A stretch of DNA of 64,000 nt from Asterias amurensis (Eukaryota > Echinodermata > Asteroidea > Forcipulatida > Asteriidae), in NCBI RefSeq assembly GCF_032118995.1, contig NC_092648.1:77001-141000 (forward strand), read 5' to 3'. A program made the translations under genes and the position numbers. The notes under the pieces are model-generated. The model was not told the origin of the DNA and searched no databases. It was given only the letters and a program-made list of their open reading frames with translations. This document shows, piece by piece, positions 20,508 through 35,500 of this stretch; the first letter of the stretch is position 1; the number at the start of each line of letters is the position of its first letter.

Positions 20508-23500
20508 TAGGCCTAATATACAGACAGAGTTATGTGTGTTAATGCAGCTGATATACTTACTGAATGGGTTTGAGCCGGAGGGTAGTGGTGATGGGTTGCC
20601 TGTAAATAAAGCAAAGTTAGATGCAACATGCAGCCTGGTCAGAAACATTAAGCAAGCAAGTCAGTAACTAACATGAACGGACAGACAAACGCACAACAAA
20701 ATCACTTTTAATACATGTTAAATTTACATTGAAGATAAAAATTACTATTCAGTGTATAGATCGTATCAAATAACATCTTTGTTGCTATGCTCTATTGATA
20801 TGGTCTATTGGTAAGACCAAATAATGTCTTTAATCCTTGAAAAAAATTCAACTTGTATTAATGGTCGCAGTACTCGCTGCTAGATGATAGGAATCAAACT
20901 GCCTCTAGCCACCGGGCAACCTCCACGGTCTAGTAGTAAGACATCTGCTCTAGAATTGCAAATGTCATGGGTTCTAATCACACACAAGTAATATACTGGT
21001 GGATTTTGTTCACAGGACTCAGGAAAGCACTGAGGTTACAGTGACTCAACCACATCATGTTTAGGTAAACAAAATTACAATCATTTCAGATGCAAAATTC
21101 AAAGTAAATACAATTCCCTCTGTTTGTCTTGATTGTGATGTGATGACGATAACTTAACAAATTGTACCACTTTATTATTTGCCTCAATTGAAGTGCATTC
21201 CCCTCTTGATTTACAGAGCGTTGTAATCTGTGGGATTTATATATTCAACCCCTCAAAGGATGAACAATGTTAATGTGTTAGTTTTCATGAATGAGTTGGG
21301 TTACTTGATGCTGCCATTAATGGTTGGTTTTAGGGTCATTCCATGTCGAATCAACCAATGGGGGTATGGGTCTCATCTCAGATAGAGCTGAAATTATTTT
21401 TAAATACTCATCTATGGGTATAATGAACAAACTCACTCACTCACTCGACCAAAGTTTGTTTGAGTTTGGCTCAGCAGTGACTGACCACACAACTCTGTCC
21501 TGCATACAGCTGTTTAGCTCTTTCTTGATTGTTTACTCCTGCAGATTCGATCAGGGTCTTGAGCAGAGTCCTGGTGGGTCTTCTGGGACTGCGCCTGCCT
21601 TGTGTAGGCTCCCACATTTCAATTTTATCAAATGGATCATTATACCTATAGATGAGTATTTAAAATTAATTTCAGCTAAATCTGAGTGGTGATCCATCCC
21701 CATTTTCAGAATACTTGTTGATTAGACACAGAATGAAATCTGTGTGATAAACCAACACATTGCTACGCTGTTGATGTAAGAGCAAAGATTGAAACTTACC
21801 ATTTCTAACTTCCAGACACGTTAACCATTCTCCCATTGAGATATCAAGGTTGTCATCTTCATCACAATACTTCATAAAGTTGCGTTTACACTTTTTAGCA
21901 GCACTGTTGATTTTTTGGATTTCAGTTTTAAAATCAATGTACTCTCTTCTCTCCAGTAGATTATTTCCACTTACATCGAGTTGCTGGAATTTCCAGCGGG
22001 CAAGTCGCTCTGATGAAGTCCTAAAAACAAAATAGTTTGAGCAAATAGTTTACTTGTATATGTGCAGTTCAGTTATAAAGTCCACTCTGAGGAATAATCT
22101 TTGTATGACAATTATAGTTATATTAACTTTGGTTTTACCCATATACACCAACGTGTATAAGCACTGTATACATGTGTACTCAGTAGTTTCCTGAGCTCAC
22201 TGAAAAATCACAGGCCGTTATTCGGTTGGGATTTGAACCCACAACCCTTGCACTTCTAGAGCAGTGTCTTACCATTAGACCATTAAGATTGCCGGTAGCT
22301 AGAGGCAGTTTGAATCATATTAGCAGCGGGTACTGCAAAGATAGATAGATCTTGTACCTTTATTCCATATTCATGATCTTCAAATTGTAATTTCAAACTC
22401 CATGCAGTTTATTTACTTTAATCTATAAGTGCAAGCTTATATCACAAAACAAAAAAAACTTTTGAAAACAGCGAGCAATGTCCCCAAGGTACAACATGGA
22501 GGTATGCCAAACTTGTAATAACCCCTTGGGATACAATGTCCCTCAACAACTGTAGAAATTAGAATACTGTACCGACAAACAAGACCAAATAACAGATGTC
22601 CAAAGTAATGTACCAACATAGATCAATTACAAGAAAACATTAACCATACTAAGTGCAATCAAACTTAATATATTCATTCAGATTCAGAACAAGACGTTTG
22701 GAGCCAGACTGATTATAGCCCATGTTTGGTTTGTAACCCTATACAGACCAATGCAGGGATGTATGCTTTGTTCTCAAAAGGACAAGGGCACCAAGATATT
22801 CTCTTCCTGGTAAAGGGCACCCTACGAGTCAATTGTAAATTTCTGTTGGAGCATTCCAAGGGCACCAAGGCAATGACTAGGGGGCATCAAGGCAATCGCC
22901 TCCTTTGCCTTCATGAAGTATCAGGCATGCAATGTGTGATAAGCACTTTATACTCTCCAAGTTGGATTGTTTTGCCCTACAGAATTGAAAGGGGGGCGAC
23001 ACAAATCCCTGTAGAGCAAACCCCAATCCCTGATGCATTTAATGACATGGGTTCAATTGTTGTGAAACCCACCTGTAATTGTACGATTCAAACCTGCCTC
23101 ATGCCTAGTGATCTAGTGATTAGACACTTGCTCTACAATGGCAGAGGTCATGGGTTTGAATCCCACTTGAGTGATGTGCCTGTAGTTTTTTGCACAAAGC
23201 TTAGGAATAAAACTCTTGAAATATGTTTGGGGGAAAAACATATCAAAGTGTATTGCACTAAATGAACTTTTATCCCGATTTACATAATACTTTGATTTAC
23301 ATAAATGGGCAGATAGACGAGGGTAAGGTGTAAAACATATTACATTGATATTTTACATGTTTGACCCAGAAACGTTGAGTATCAATCAACAACCAAACCT
23401 TTAGACTCTGATCGTTGTAATGTATTGGATCCATGCAAAGCTGGCTTGTTGATCAGTCTTGATTTTGTAAAAAGACTTGGGGAAATAATTTTGGAGTGAA

Positions 23501-26500
23501 GTTGTCAATCTTAAATCAGGGTTATTGTCTATAGCTATAAAGCTGGACTTTGCTGATTCTATAGTACTATTCACACGGCAGCAATTTAACTGGGGTTCCT
23601 TGCTTAGTTTTAGCATGGTGGTAATATGTAGTAATGTTTGACAATATTTTGCAAAAGAACTTTGACAGTAAAAGAATTGTTGTCCTTTCATACGCTGGAC
23701 ATTTTGTAAAGTTTTACAACTATTTAGCAAGGGACCCTTGCTATAATGTTTCTGGTGTGAAAGGGGCTTATGGAGCACTTAACCATTAACCCACAAGCAG
23801 GCACCAGTAGTCTGACTTACTCACCAAGACAATCAGAGCATACTGAGTTACCAGACCACCTTATGTCTGAGACAACTCTGTAGAGACTCTACAATTGCTG
23901 CTTGGAATAGACCTTTTGTCCTTAATAATTCAAGGTTACACAAGTTCAAATTTACAAATAACTGCACTTAAAATGAGTCACGGTGAAGCGGTTTTGACAT
24001 TTGTCCCAGTGAACATATCATGTCTAGGCTCTTGGCTCTCTGGTGGTATGTTGTGTATCATACAGTTGTGTGATATCTCAACATATTTACTGAATTCAGG
24101 ATTTGTCTCAAAAATACCTGAGCTTTCAAATGTTGTTTTGCAAGAATTAAAGGAGTCACCAAAGTGAGAAAGAAGTAGTCTACATTCTGTTTAAACCTGT
24201 AGTTTTGTATTTCTTGTGATGCATAGAGTCTGTAAACCCTCCTGCATTGTTACATCTGGGAGGTACCAGTCTAGAATATGGGGAACCTAGAAACATAAAC
24301 CATTTTTTAAGACTTTCAACATTTCTCCAATCTTATCCCTAATGGTAAAGAACTGTATACAAAAACCCAGGAGAGATTTAAATCTTGTGTAAGTGTCAAT
24401 CATGGTGTATCATTAGAGCAATAGTTACTGATAATGATAATACTCCTTTAATTTGCTTTACATATCTTGATATGAAACTATTAATAGACTCCTTGCACAA
24501 CAGGCAGCGCCCTTGCACACGCGTCTCCTGTCCTCCATTTTGGGTGTCAAAACATTCACAAAAGGAATGAATCCCCAGACATGGTTGACGCGCATTGTTA
24601 AGATGTGCCTGAACCTGTGTACCATCCTTTTGTGCGTGTTTTGACACCGAAAATGGTGGACAGGAGATGCACGTGCAAGGGCGCTGCGTGTTGTGCATAG
24701 AGTCTATTGATAGAAATGGAGAAATCCTAAACTGGTGAACTTACCGGTCAGCAACTGAGTCCTCTAGTGACATCTCTGCAGCAAATCTATCCAATAATAT
24801 CTCAAAAAACTCCTCCTTCTTCCTCCCCTCACATTCTAGAAATTAAAAATATAAAAATATATCTCAATTAACCACATCGTTTATGAATTTGCACTTGTTG
24901 AAACATTATGTTAGGATATTTCATTTCCTAATGGATTGTTAATGAGACAACAATTTTTTTTTGTAACCAAAGGTTTTGAAGGGCTGGAAAAGCTGATTCC
25001 AGAGAGTGTTGGCCTTTATAAAGTTTATAATTGTAAATGTATGTACACTTCTTTTTGTAAGCTAACATTGTTTAATAATGGAAATTACTGAAGGTGTTCT
25101 GTTAGATCCAGTAGAAAACACTGATAGGATTCAGCTTTACGTTGCAATGCAAGCTGTGCATGTTTAGAAAGTTTGTGGGCCATTTACAAGGTTGCACTCA
25201 ACCTTATTTAACAACAGACTTATAGCCACTTAACCCTGCACTTAGGAAAGAACAGAAAATGTGCACTCAAAGAAGTACTGTGGAATTCTTCAATTCTTGA
25301 CCCGTCAACTTGAATTAAGGATTATTACATTTGACATTCAGCGCTTTTATGTTGTGTACATGTAGTGGAAAGTCCTTCATACATTCCAGATGATGTTGGT
25401 TTGTAACGACATACTTGGCTAGTATATAATAGTCCTGAAGCTAAGGAACTACGATTATCCCGTCTACATGTATAGAAAGTCGATGACTAAACTTGCAAAT
25501 TGATAACCAGCAAAGATTATAGAAAAGATTAATTTCAATCTGAAGAAATACTTGTTTTTATAAATTGCCTCAATCATATTTACCAGAAAAACGGTACTCT
25601 GCTTAAAAAGCTTGGGTTATTAACCCCCAAGTCCAGTCATTGGTCTAAATAGAAAGACACCAATTATGAAAACAGGCTTAGGTTGAAAATGACCTCCCTC
25701 TAGTCTAATTTTGCTGCAGGAATTATGTAAAGGTCAATAGACATTTGACAGCCAGTCGCTCCTGGGTGTCCAGTTGCAATTTGCCAATCCCTACGGCTTT
25801 CAAGCCTTGAGTCAGGAAATATGTTGCTTCCGTGTCAATTGACCACACATTTTTGATAATCTTTGAATCCGACAAGCTAGTTAATACTAAAACAATTATA
25901 TTATTCAAAAAAGATTAACTTTGTTTCTTAGATAAAAGAGAAGGGTCAAAGGGGTGATAATAGTTCTGTTATAAACACCCTTTTATTTTATTATTATTTC
26001 AATATTGGGATTATTGCCTTTAAAAAAACTGCAGTGGTTTGTTTACCAAGTAAGTTTTTATGGTCTTTAGTTTCTGGAGTAATTATTAAAGGGGTATCCA
26101 AATCTTAACACATTCTGTCTTTATACTTTGCGCTGTGACAGGTAATTAAAAAAAAAATTAAAAATTAAAAATTGAAGAACAAAGTCTCAAAGTATTAGAT
26201 CAGAACATGGATGGTGCTATGTGACAGTGTGTACCACCATTCAGTAAATGGACTGGCCTAAATACTTGAAATTCCATAAGACAGATAATCTACCATCAAG
26301 GTCTTTACATTCATAATGTCTACCTTTCCATATTGTAGAAATGTTACATGTTTCTCTCATTGTGTTTAGTACCTGGTGGTTATATAGGTTATCTTCTAAG
26401 CTTAGCTCAGATAGCTTATCACCAAATAAGGTGCAAAAGTACACAAGAAATCGGTTATCAAATCCTTGTTTTTGTTGAAGGTGCTAAAGTGAAGAAAAGC

Positions 26501-29500
26501 AAACAAAGCATTCATGCTATCGTGACTTTGTGCATCCCAGACGCTTTGATATCAAAGTACTCATTCTAAACAATAAGATAATACAAGCAACAACAGATAA
26601 AACTACCTTGTTCTGCTCCGTTATTGCTGTTGCTAGGGTAATTTATAAAATTGTCAACTCAAGTGTTTGCTGGCAAAACAAAATGGTTTTAAAGAGAACA
26701 TTGTATGGAAAAACCAGCAAATCATCAGGTCTAGTGCTTCTCCTTGGTAAAGGGCAACCTGTGAGGAAATTGTAAATTTCTTTGGAGCATTTCAAAGGCA
26801 CCAAGGCAATGACTAGGGGCATAGAGGCAACCGCCTTCATTGCCTCCATGAAGTATCGGGCCTGGATTATTGTAGAATTTGAAACAATTGATCTAGAAAT
26901 TAGACTCTGTGGTTTAACCGTGGAAGAGTCAAGAGTGACTTGGCATGTAATGAAAAAAAAACCATGAAAACTGTTGTTTGATTAAAAATGTCCTAATTAC
27001 AACCATGACATGGACAATGACGACAATAATTCATTATAATAACTACATGGTATAGCACGTTTTATAATAACTGTATGTGCTTCATGATGAACATTTTGCA
27101 CATTGTTCTCACTTAAGGGGCCTATAACTAATTTTGCGATGAAAACATCTGGAATACCCTGAAATCATTTCATGTTGGTTGCTTAATCTACAGTTTTTAT
27201 GTCCTGTCATATAAGACCTTAAGAATCCCATGACTGATGCTGTAATCAATCAAAACCAGAATTGTCCCTGTAATTAAATGTTCAGTTTATGTCGCATATC
27301 AAGTGGCCTTTGAGGTGATTTGCTGAATGGATCAAGTAGGGAGGTATTTATAAAACATTGGTGAATATAATATGAACTTTATATTCCTTTCCTTAACCAA
27401 ACTACCTCCTAACCAGCTTATTTATTCAGTGCGATTATGAGCTCATTCACTCATGCAATTTGTCAATATCTTAGTCACACATAAGTCAATTACTTTACTA
27501 TGTAAACAGTTCTCTCATGGTAACATAGTGCAAATGAGAAGGTGATAAAAACGCCATGCCAAACAGTGTTTAACTTTGTTATACATGTACCTATCACAAA
27601 ACATAAATTACCACTAGCCCTAGATTTTAATCTTTGATAATTGTTTAAAACACTTGAACAAATATAAATGACAAACACAGGTGGCCTGGAGGTGTTATAC
27701 CTTCAGGCTGCAATAACAAAAATAACGCTATTTGTCATATGCCAAATATTTTTACAGATTATAAAGTTCAGTTGTTCAAACACAATTAGTGTGTAAAGCC
27801 TAGAAGTCAGTATTGCACAGAAGGGGGCATAGCTCTATCACACCTGTATGGCATTGACTTTAGTTCCCTATCAGCTAAGAGAGTAATTTAATTAGATGTC
27901 AGCTCATGTACTCAATCTTTAGGAGTACTGGGTTTGGATTCTTTAATCATTTCAGGTGATGCATTAGTGACCACCTGTTCATACTTGGAATAGAGTACAG
28001 TCTCCAAATTACACAAGTCATTCAAACATACCTAGCACATTGATTAAGTTTGCTCAATTTCAGGGGCAGATCAAATGGCAAGGATATTTCATAGGTAAAG
28101 TCTCAAGAATTGTTGTTAAAGTACAGGCATGTATGCTTCATCGTTGAAAGGGCAAGGGCACCAGGTCATTTTCTCCTTGGTAAATGGCACCTTATGAGGA
28201 ACTCTATATGTAAATTTCTCATGGGGCATTTCAAAAGGCACCAAGGCAATGACCAAAGGGCATGCAAAATGACAAATCTTCTGTGTGTTTTTTCTGTGTA
28301 ATTCTCATTAAACTTACTAATCTTTTAAGAACTAAAAACTTTGACGTACCTTTAAATAGCCTGATTCCAGTAGAACCCTTAGACATGGCCATTTCATTGC
28401 AATTGAATTGCTGAGTAGAAGCTGGTGTTGATGTTCCTGGTATTGGTCTTCCTGTATCTACATAGACACACCAGCAATATTGGGCTTCATCATGGCACTG
28501 GACTGCTTTATAAGAACCATCGGCATTACATTGTGGAATAAACACACCACTATCTGGAAACAGCTCTGCTTTCAAAGAGGCACGTTGCCTCTCAGCTTGG
28601 CAGGATATTATAGTCACAACTAGTATGGGATACAAACAAAGCAGGAATTATTGTTTAAGAATGGGGTTTGGGCCACCACTTATTTCCTATGGGATACAAT
28701 TGTTTGTATTTGAGATGAGAGTATGGAAGTAGGGTGAAGTTTGTCATGGCCAAGTAGTTTAGAGCAGCAAAGTCAAGTTTTGGTCGTTAAGTCATTGGGG
28801 ATGGGTTCAAATCCCATATGGGTTTCGTCACCCATAAGTACCTGTGAGTGAAGAGGTCTAGTCTTTGAAAAAGCCTTTGGAGCACCATGGCAGCCCCAGG
28901 CTGTATTAATACGCCACAGGGAGCTGAGAAAGATTAAAGGAATGTTGTTGGCCCAATAACCTGGGGTTGATTTTGCAATGAGTTAGGACTCGTCATACCT
29001 CTGGTTAGGACTGCCCCTAAGTTTTGAATATATCCTAGGACTCGTCCTAAGTTAGGACTATCCTTAGTTGGTACTTAGTTCTAAGATTTGTGTGAAATGG
29101 ACCACAGGGCACCAAAGTAAAGCGCAATGATGGGTTATTGTAAAATGTGCAATGTATGAACTAATTACTATTATTAGTTTAATTTATAAGATGTGACAGT
29201 AAGACGCACCTTTGCCTGTGTTTGCTGTAGCTCCAGAGGGTTGTGGTGTGACTGGATTACTTCCGATGGGAAGATGGGTTTCTGGTCAAACAGAACAGAA
29301 TTATGTAAGACTTAATATTGAACATTATCAGACAGATGTTAATAGGAGTCTTCAACCTCAAGATGGTTGAGTCGCAGTGAAGTTGAAATAATGAGAGAAG
29401 TTGTAGAGTGTTGTGGCCAAGCGGATAAGAGCACTGCACTTTCTGTTCAGCAGAATGTGGGTTCAGGAGTCGTGACACTTGTGTTCCGAAGTAAGACATT

Positions 29501-32500
29501 TAACTATAATAATTACTTCTCTCCACCCAGGAGTGAATTGGTACCTGTGAGGCCAAACATGGTTCTTGTGATTGATTTAGCCAAGTAGCACATTTTATTG
29601 TAGCACAGACTGTATACTCCCCATGGAGCTGAGATGGTTTAAGGAATGAATTAAATGGCCCAGTGACCAGGGGTAATAATGTAATTATTATTGTTATTAT
29701 ATGCAAATAATGGTAATGACCCACAGATACATCTATAAAAAGAAATATTTCCCTCCCAATTTCTAAGATCAAGTAATAAGGCAGAGGAATAATATGTTAA
29801 AATATTGGGAACATACCTTCCTGTGAATTACCATCAGCTGTAGGGTCCTCTGGTTGCTCGTCTGAGTTGAGGGATAAAAACAGATGGAACGAAACTACAA
29901 ATTACAGGAGTACTAAAGTCGGTGGTTGGAACCTAAGGAAAAATAACAATCTTGCACTTGCCCGGCAAATCATGGCTGTCTACACGGAAATACCAAAGAT
30001 AGAAGGAAATTATCTAATACTACATAGCCTGCATGCTCATGCAGAAAAAAGAAGGTCCAGAGATAGCGGGGGGAAATGATCCTGTGGTTTGGAAATATTA
30101 AGGAACTAATTTAAGCTGACGGAAAAATGAACACGTTTTGAGATATGAAGGGTATTGTGTGTTCATTTAGAAAAAAGTATCACAAAGGAGGTTGTATAGG
30201 GAGCAAGGTCAGGCGAGGTCAGAGATTATATTGAAATATTACTAGATGTAGAGGAAAGTGGAAAGATTGAGAAGGTATTTATCTGCTAGATGCTAAGTAG
30301 GTTCATGTAGACAGACATATCAAAGGCACATTCATAATACAGGCAAGATGCACAACAAATAGTCTTCGAGAAAGTCTCATCAAATAACTTTTATCTTTGA
30401 GTGACATTTTCCTTTTTTGTGTGAGGGTAAAATGTTATTCACAAAACAATCAGTGCTTGTGACAAAAATGAAACATAAGAACAGATAAATCAATATTTTA
30501 AAGGTTTGAATTGTAGTTAACTGTGATAAAATTGAATTCCTTACAATAATATTGGAAGGTTGCGCATAAGGGGTCATCATGTGTTGTTTTAAATTGTTAT
30601 TTGTAGGGTTACTTTAAAGTGTGCATGTAGTGAAGATTTTTAATTTTATTAGGGTCAGGGATCATTGATTGTCATGTTTGGAACACATGTAGGCTTTGTA
30701 CTCTCTTTGAGAAATATGATTTAAATTTAATAACTTTATTAATTATTGAGGGGTCAATGTTTGAATGTAAGGAGCCACTGAAATTGTGTCAGTGACACTT
30801 TTCTCTTTGAATCTGAGAGTAGAGTAACTACTCAAACAATTCTAGTAAATACAGGGTAGACAAGATTTCATCCAAGTTTGTATTTGATTGGCGCCTTGGA
30901 CATTGTACGGGGTTACAATAAGTAGTTTCAAAGTTAGCAACATGTCGGAACTGAGATGAGGTTTAAGGGCAACAGAAAGATTATTAGGGCAATGAACTGG
31001 TGTGGTTAAATCGACATGGTTAGGATGAAATTAATCATAAAAACAGCACAAGGACAATAGTGAGACAATGAGCACAACAATGTGACTATAAAAACATGCT
31101 TTGGATTTGAATGAGATTATGAAAACAGCATATCAGTGACCATACAAAGAACACCATGGATTGATAACAACACTAAATGGTGTTAGTCATAGCAGAATAG
31201 GGCCAAGTGCATTCAGGGATTGGTTTGTAACAGAAAGAAAAGTGCGGTTAATATAACAATCCAACAAAGAAGCATTCCCACAGTAAGCATAATGCAAACA
31301 TTGCTCAGTCAACATGCACTGATTTCAATAGAGCAATTATAAGACTTAATCACACTGTTAGTAAACTCAAAGTGAAAGATCAACAGAAGGTGTGTTTAAG
31401 CATGTAAGATGATTCCATTCAATAAACGCTAGTATTGTTAAAGGTTTTTACATTCAGTCAGTTATGTTGAAATGCCTGCTAGATGATATGGGTGCTCAGA
31501 AGCTTCAGCAGAAAGGGGAAAAAAGGGCTTCAATCGCCGCCATTACTTTTGGTTGGATGAAAAGCGTGACAATCTACTCTATGCAGAGGGTAGTAGGAAA
31601 ATGAAAGTAAGTTGGAAGTGTGTAGATTTGACTTTCACCTTCCCACATTCTCTCTTTATAGTTTATCAATATTTGAATGTTCACCAACAACCAATGAAAG
31701 TGACAAACTGATGTAAGAAGATCATTTCTGCTAGAAACTTCTGTGGAAGGTGAAATGTCCTCATGATGTGACGGTCAAGTACAAGAACCATTCGTATAAT
31801 GGGTACTCACTATTATCCACAAGACAAAAAGACCACTCAGTCTTTGCTATTCGACCATCTTTATCAAGGTCACAGTGCTCCACAAATGTCTTGGCACATT
31901 TCTTGGGTTTGACAATCTTCTTCATCATTCTGCCGAGCGAATTCAATTCTTTTCTGTCCAACTCCATATCTACGTTGCTATCTAATTCTGTAAATTTCCA
32001 TTCAATAACTTGTTTCTGTGCATCTTCAAGTCTTTGTACTTCCCCCGTTGTCTCAGAAGATGGTTGGGTAGTTGGTAAACGATGGAACTCTTCCCTGAAA
32101 ATATCTTTCAGATTGGAGTTGAACTCGATTCTTGCATCTTGGTTACATCCTAGGAGAAAATCATTCATTGCAAGATAGTATCTGGTCATTAATTATCAAA
32201 TATTGTAAAACAATTATCACAAGAATACCTTTATAAAGTCATAGTTCTATAAATGTAATGGTGCTTTATGTCTCTTCTGCTTTCATTGTTATGGTATGCA
32301 AGCAGGAATTTTAGTTTTTAGTATGAGTTTGATACATGCTTATACTTCACACAGGGTAACTACGGCGATTGCCTCCGTGCCCCCTGGATATTGCCTTGGT
32401 GCCCTGTTTGGGTCATGGTTTTCATTTGAATTGGCTGTGATGTATTGATAATGTCCTCTCATTACCAGGCAAGTTTGGAAGTCGAGAGCAGGCCTGATAC

Positions 32501-35500
32501 TTCACAGGGCAACCACGGCGATTGCCTCCATGCCCCCTGGTCAATGCCTTGGTGCCCTGTTTGGGTCATGTTTTTCATTTGAATTGGCTGTGATGTATTG
32601 ATAATGTCCTCTCATTACCAGGCAAGTTTGGAAGTCGAGAGCAGGCCTGTTACTTCACAGGGCAACCACGGCGATTGCCTCCATGCCCCCTGGTCAATGC
32701 CTTGGTGCCCTGTTTGGGTCATGGTTTTCATTTGAATTGGCTGTGATGTATTGATAATGTCCTCTCATTACCAGGCAAGTTTGGAAGTTGAGGGCAGGCC
32801 TGATACTTCACAGAGGCAACGAAGGCGATTGCCTTCATGGCCCCTGGTCAATGCCTTGGTGCCCTGTTTGGGTCATGGTTTTCATTTGAATTGGCTGTGA
32901 TGTATTGATAATGTCCTCTCATTACCAGGCAAGTTTGGAAGTTGAGGGCAGGCCTGATACTTCACAGAGGCAATGAAGGCGATTGCCTCCATGCCCCCTG
33001 GTCAATGCCTTGGTGCCCTTGAAATGCTCAATAATTTACAATTTCACTAATGAAAAAATTCCTTGATGCCATTGATCTTTCAAAAACGAAGCATGCAGGC
33101 CCTGCAAGAGGGTCATGAACGGTGTTCTAGAATTAACCCATATCTAAAGCATGACTTTGATTTTCACTTAGGTTTATGTTGAAATTCCTTGAAAACCTGA
33201 GTACAGTGCTTTGAAAAGCATCCATTAAGGGCCAACCTTTAGACAAAACTGCCTTTTATTTATGATGATTGAGAACTTACATCATTTAAAAAGGACTAAG
33301 TTTCAATTATTTCATACCTTTGGTTTCTGTAGGGAGCTCTGTATTTGGGAGAAAAGTAGCTGCAATAGAAAGTGGGATCACACATCAGGTTAAACATATC
33401 AAATAGAAACATCTTAAGCATAGAAAGGGTGTATTTCTTTTGTAGGTCAGTTATAAGTTGGAATGCAATTATAGCTACAAGTAATAATACCAAATTGGTT
33501 TTAAGGCAATCAATTTTACATTGTACCAAGCGACCACCGTGTGAAGCTTGCTATTAATTAGGTAATCCTGTCATACAACAAGTATGCTCAGTTTAATTAA
33601 ATTGATTGCTGTGATGGAAACACATTTGGGCATAGGGGTCCAAATGCCATTCCTTGACTTCACAACATTTTAGGTGAAAGTGTTTCTCTGTAGGATTGTC
33701 CCCTATTACACACCCTCAGTTTAAAAATACACCTTCCTTCAGAAAAAAAACCCAGAAGAAATTGGTTTTACCTAAGTTGGGCTGAGGGACGAATTCCCCA
33801 TCACATGATGGTAGAGGTGAATTAGCTTTAGATCCTTGCTTGACTGAAGATCCAGGTATCGGTTTGCCATCCTCTGCTACACACCAGCAATATCCAAAGG
33901 ATTGATGACATTGAATCTTAGAGAAACTTCCATCATCTTCACATTGTGGAACAAACACTCCTTCTGTTGAGGTTTGAGCTTGTATCCGACTTGCAGCTTG
34001 CTCAGCTTGGCATTTTGACAGTTCTTCAATATACAAAACGAAACAGTTTTGTGGGGGTTAGGTTATTGTAGTGGTGTATTTATTACTATAAAATGAAGAC
34101 GATCAAAAGATTATTGCTTCCAGTAACACAATCAGTTTCAGAATCATAACGGGTAATATTGTTCATTGATACAAACACTTTCTTACTAAAAACCATTGAC
34201 AAAATCAGTGAAAAACATTGACGAAATCAGTGAAAAACATTGACGAAATCAGTGAAATCCATTGACGAAATCAGTGAAAACCATTGACGAAATCAGTGAA
34301 ATCCATTGACGAAATCATTGACTCATTTCCTCTTAATTATAGTCTTGGATAAGGTCTTTGATGCAATAGATCTTTTAAATGATCTATTTAGGTCTAAACT
34401 GGTCACATAACAATTCCAATACTGCTGATGTAATGGTATATTCTGAGTTATTGTTTGAAAATATTTTAATTGGACATACCTTCACATTCGCCTTTATGTT
34501 GAATTTGGACTGAATTTCCCAGACACCTTGCTCTCCTTATTTCACACCGTGAATTATAAGTTTGTCCGTCATTTCCACAAACTGGTCTGGTTTTCTCCCT
34601 CGAGCAATCTGTGTTGCAGTTTCGTTCCCGACTTGTCAATTCATATGTCAATGGAAACTGAGTGGAGTTAAAGGTGTAAACAAAATCATTTATCAATTAC
34701 TAACCTGATTAAAAATCATTAAAATTTGCAACTCATATTCAGCAATAACCAAAACTTGTTTATATCGAATCACCCCAAATAATGTTAAAGGTTAAACACT
34801 GATGACTATTTCTAAAAGTTGTTTGTATTTTGACACGGACAAACTCAAGCCTGATACTTCTTTGAGGCAACGAAGGCGATTTACTCCTTCATTTCCCCTG
34901 GTCATTGCCTTGGTGCCCTTGAAATGCTCAAGTAAAAATTTACAATTTCAAAAACGAAACATACATGCAAACTATACAGGAATCAAATATTTTTTGAGAA
35001 GAACTAAATAAAAATCATGGTTGGAATTGGAATGAATCAATGACTACCGCCCCCCCCCCCCCCCCCAACTAGATTGGTGCGCCAATAAATTCCAAAACGA
35101 AACAATTACTTTTATTACTTGTTTATATATCTGATAGGGGGTATGTGAATTGTGGTGGATTCAGCGGCCTACAAATGGCAAGGTTGGGGTACGATAGAAA
35201 CTTGATGCTGGAACAAGATAGCTGGTTGAATGTTTTCATTTGCGATTAAAATGGGTCAGCTTCCAGACATAGAAAGATATTACATTATATACTGCAGTAG
35301 AGTACAGTCCGAATTGTCATTAAGGTTTAAGGGTCCTTTATATCGCACTGGATTGCCTGAGGTGGTTCTCTAGGTCAGTTCTCATTTTGTTTATTCACTC
35401 GTATTGTTTCCAACACTCTTTATACCTTCAGCATACAATAACGAGTCTAAAGGCACAAACGCTCTCACAACTTTGAAATTGAACTCACTCAAAGTTTACT

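Noticed and set aside
31750-32178. A plus-strand 142-codon gene
   Set aside because: It is the antisense shadow of the EC-A exon, which has family motifs and splice sites on the minus strand.
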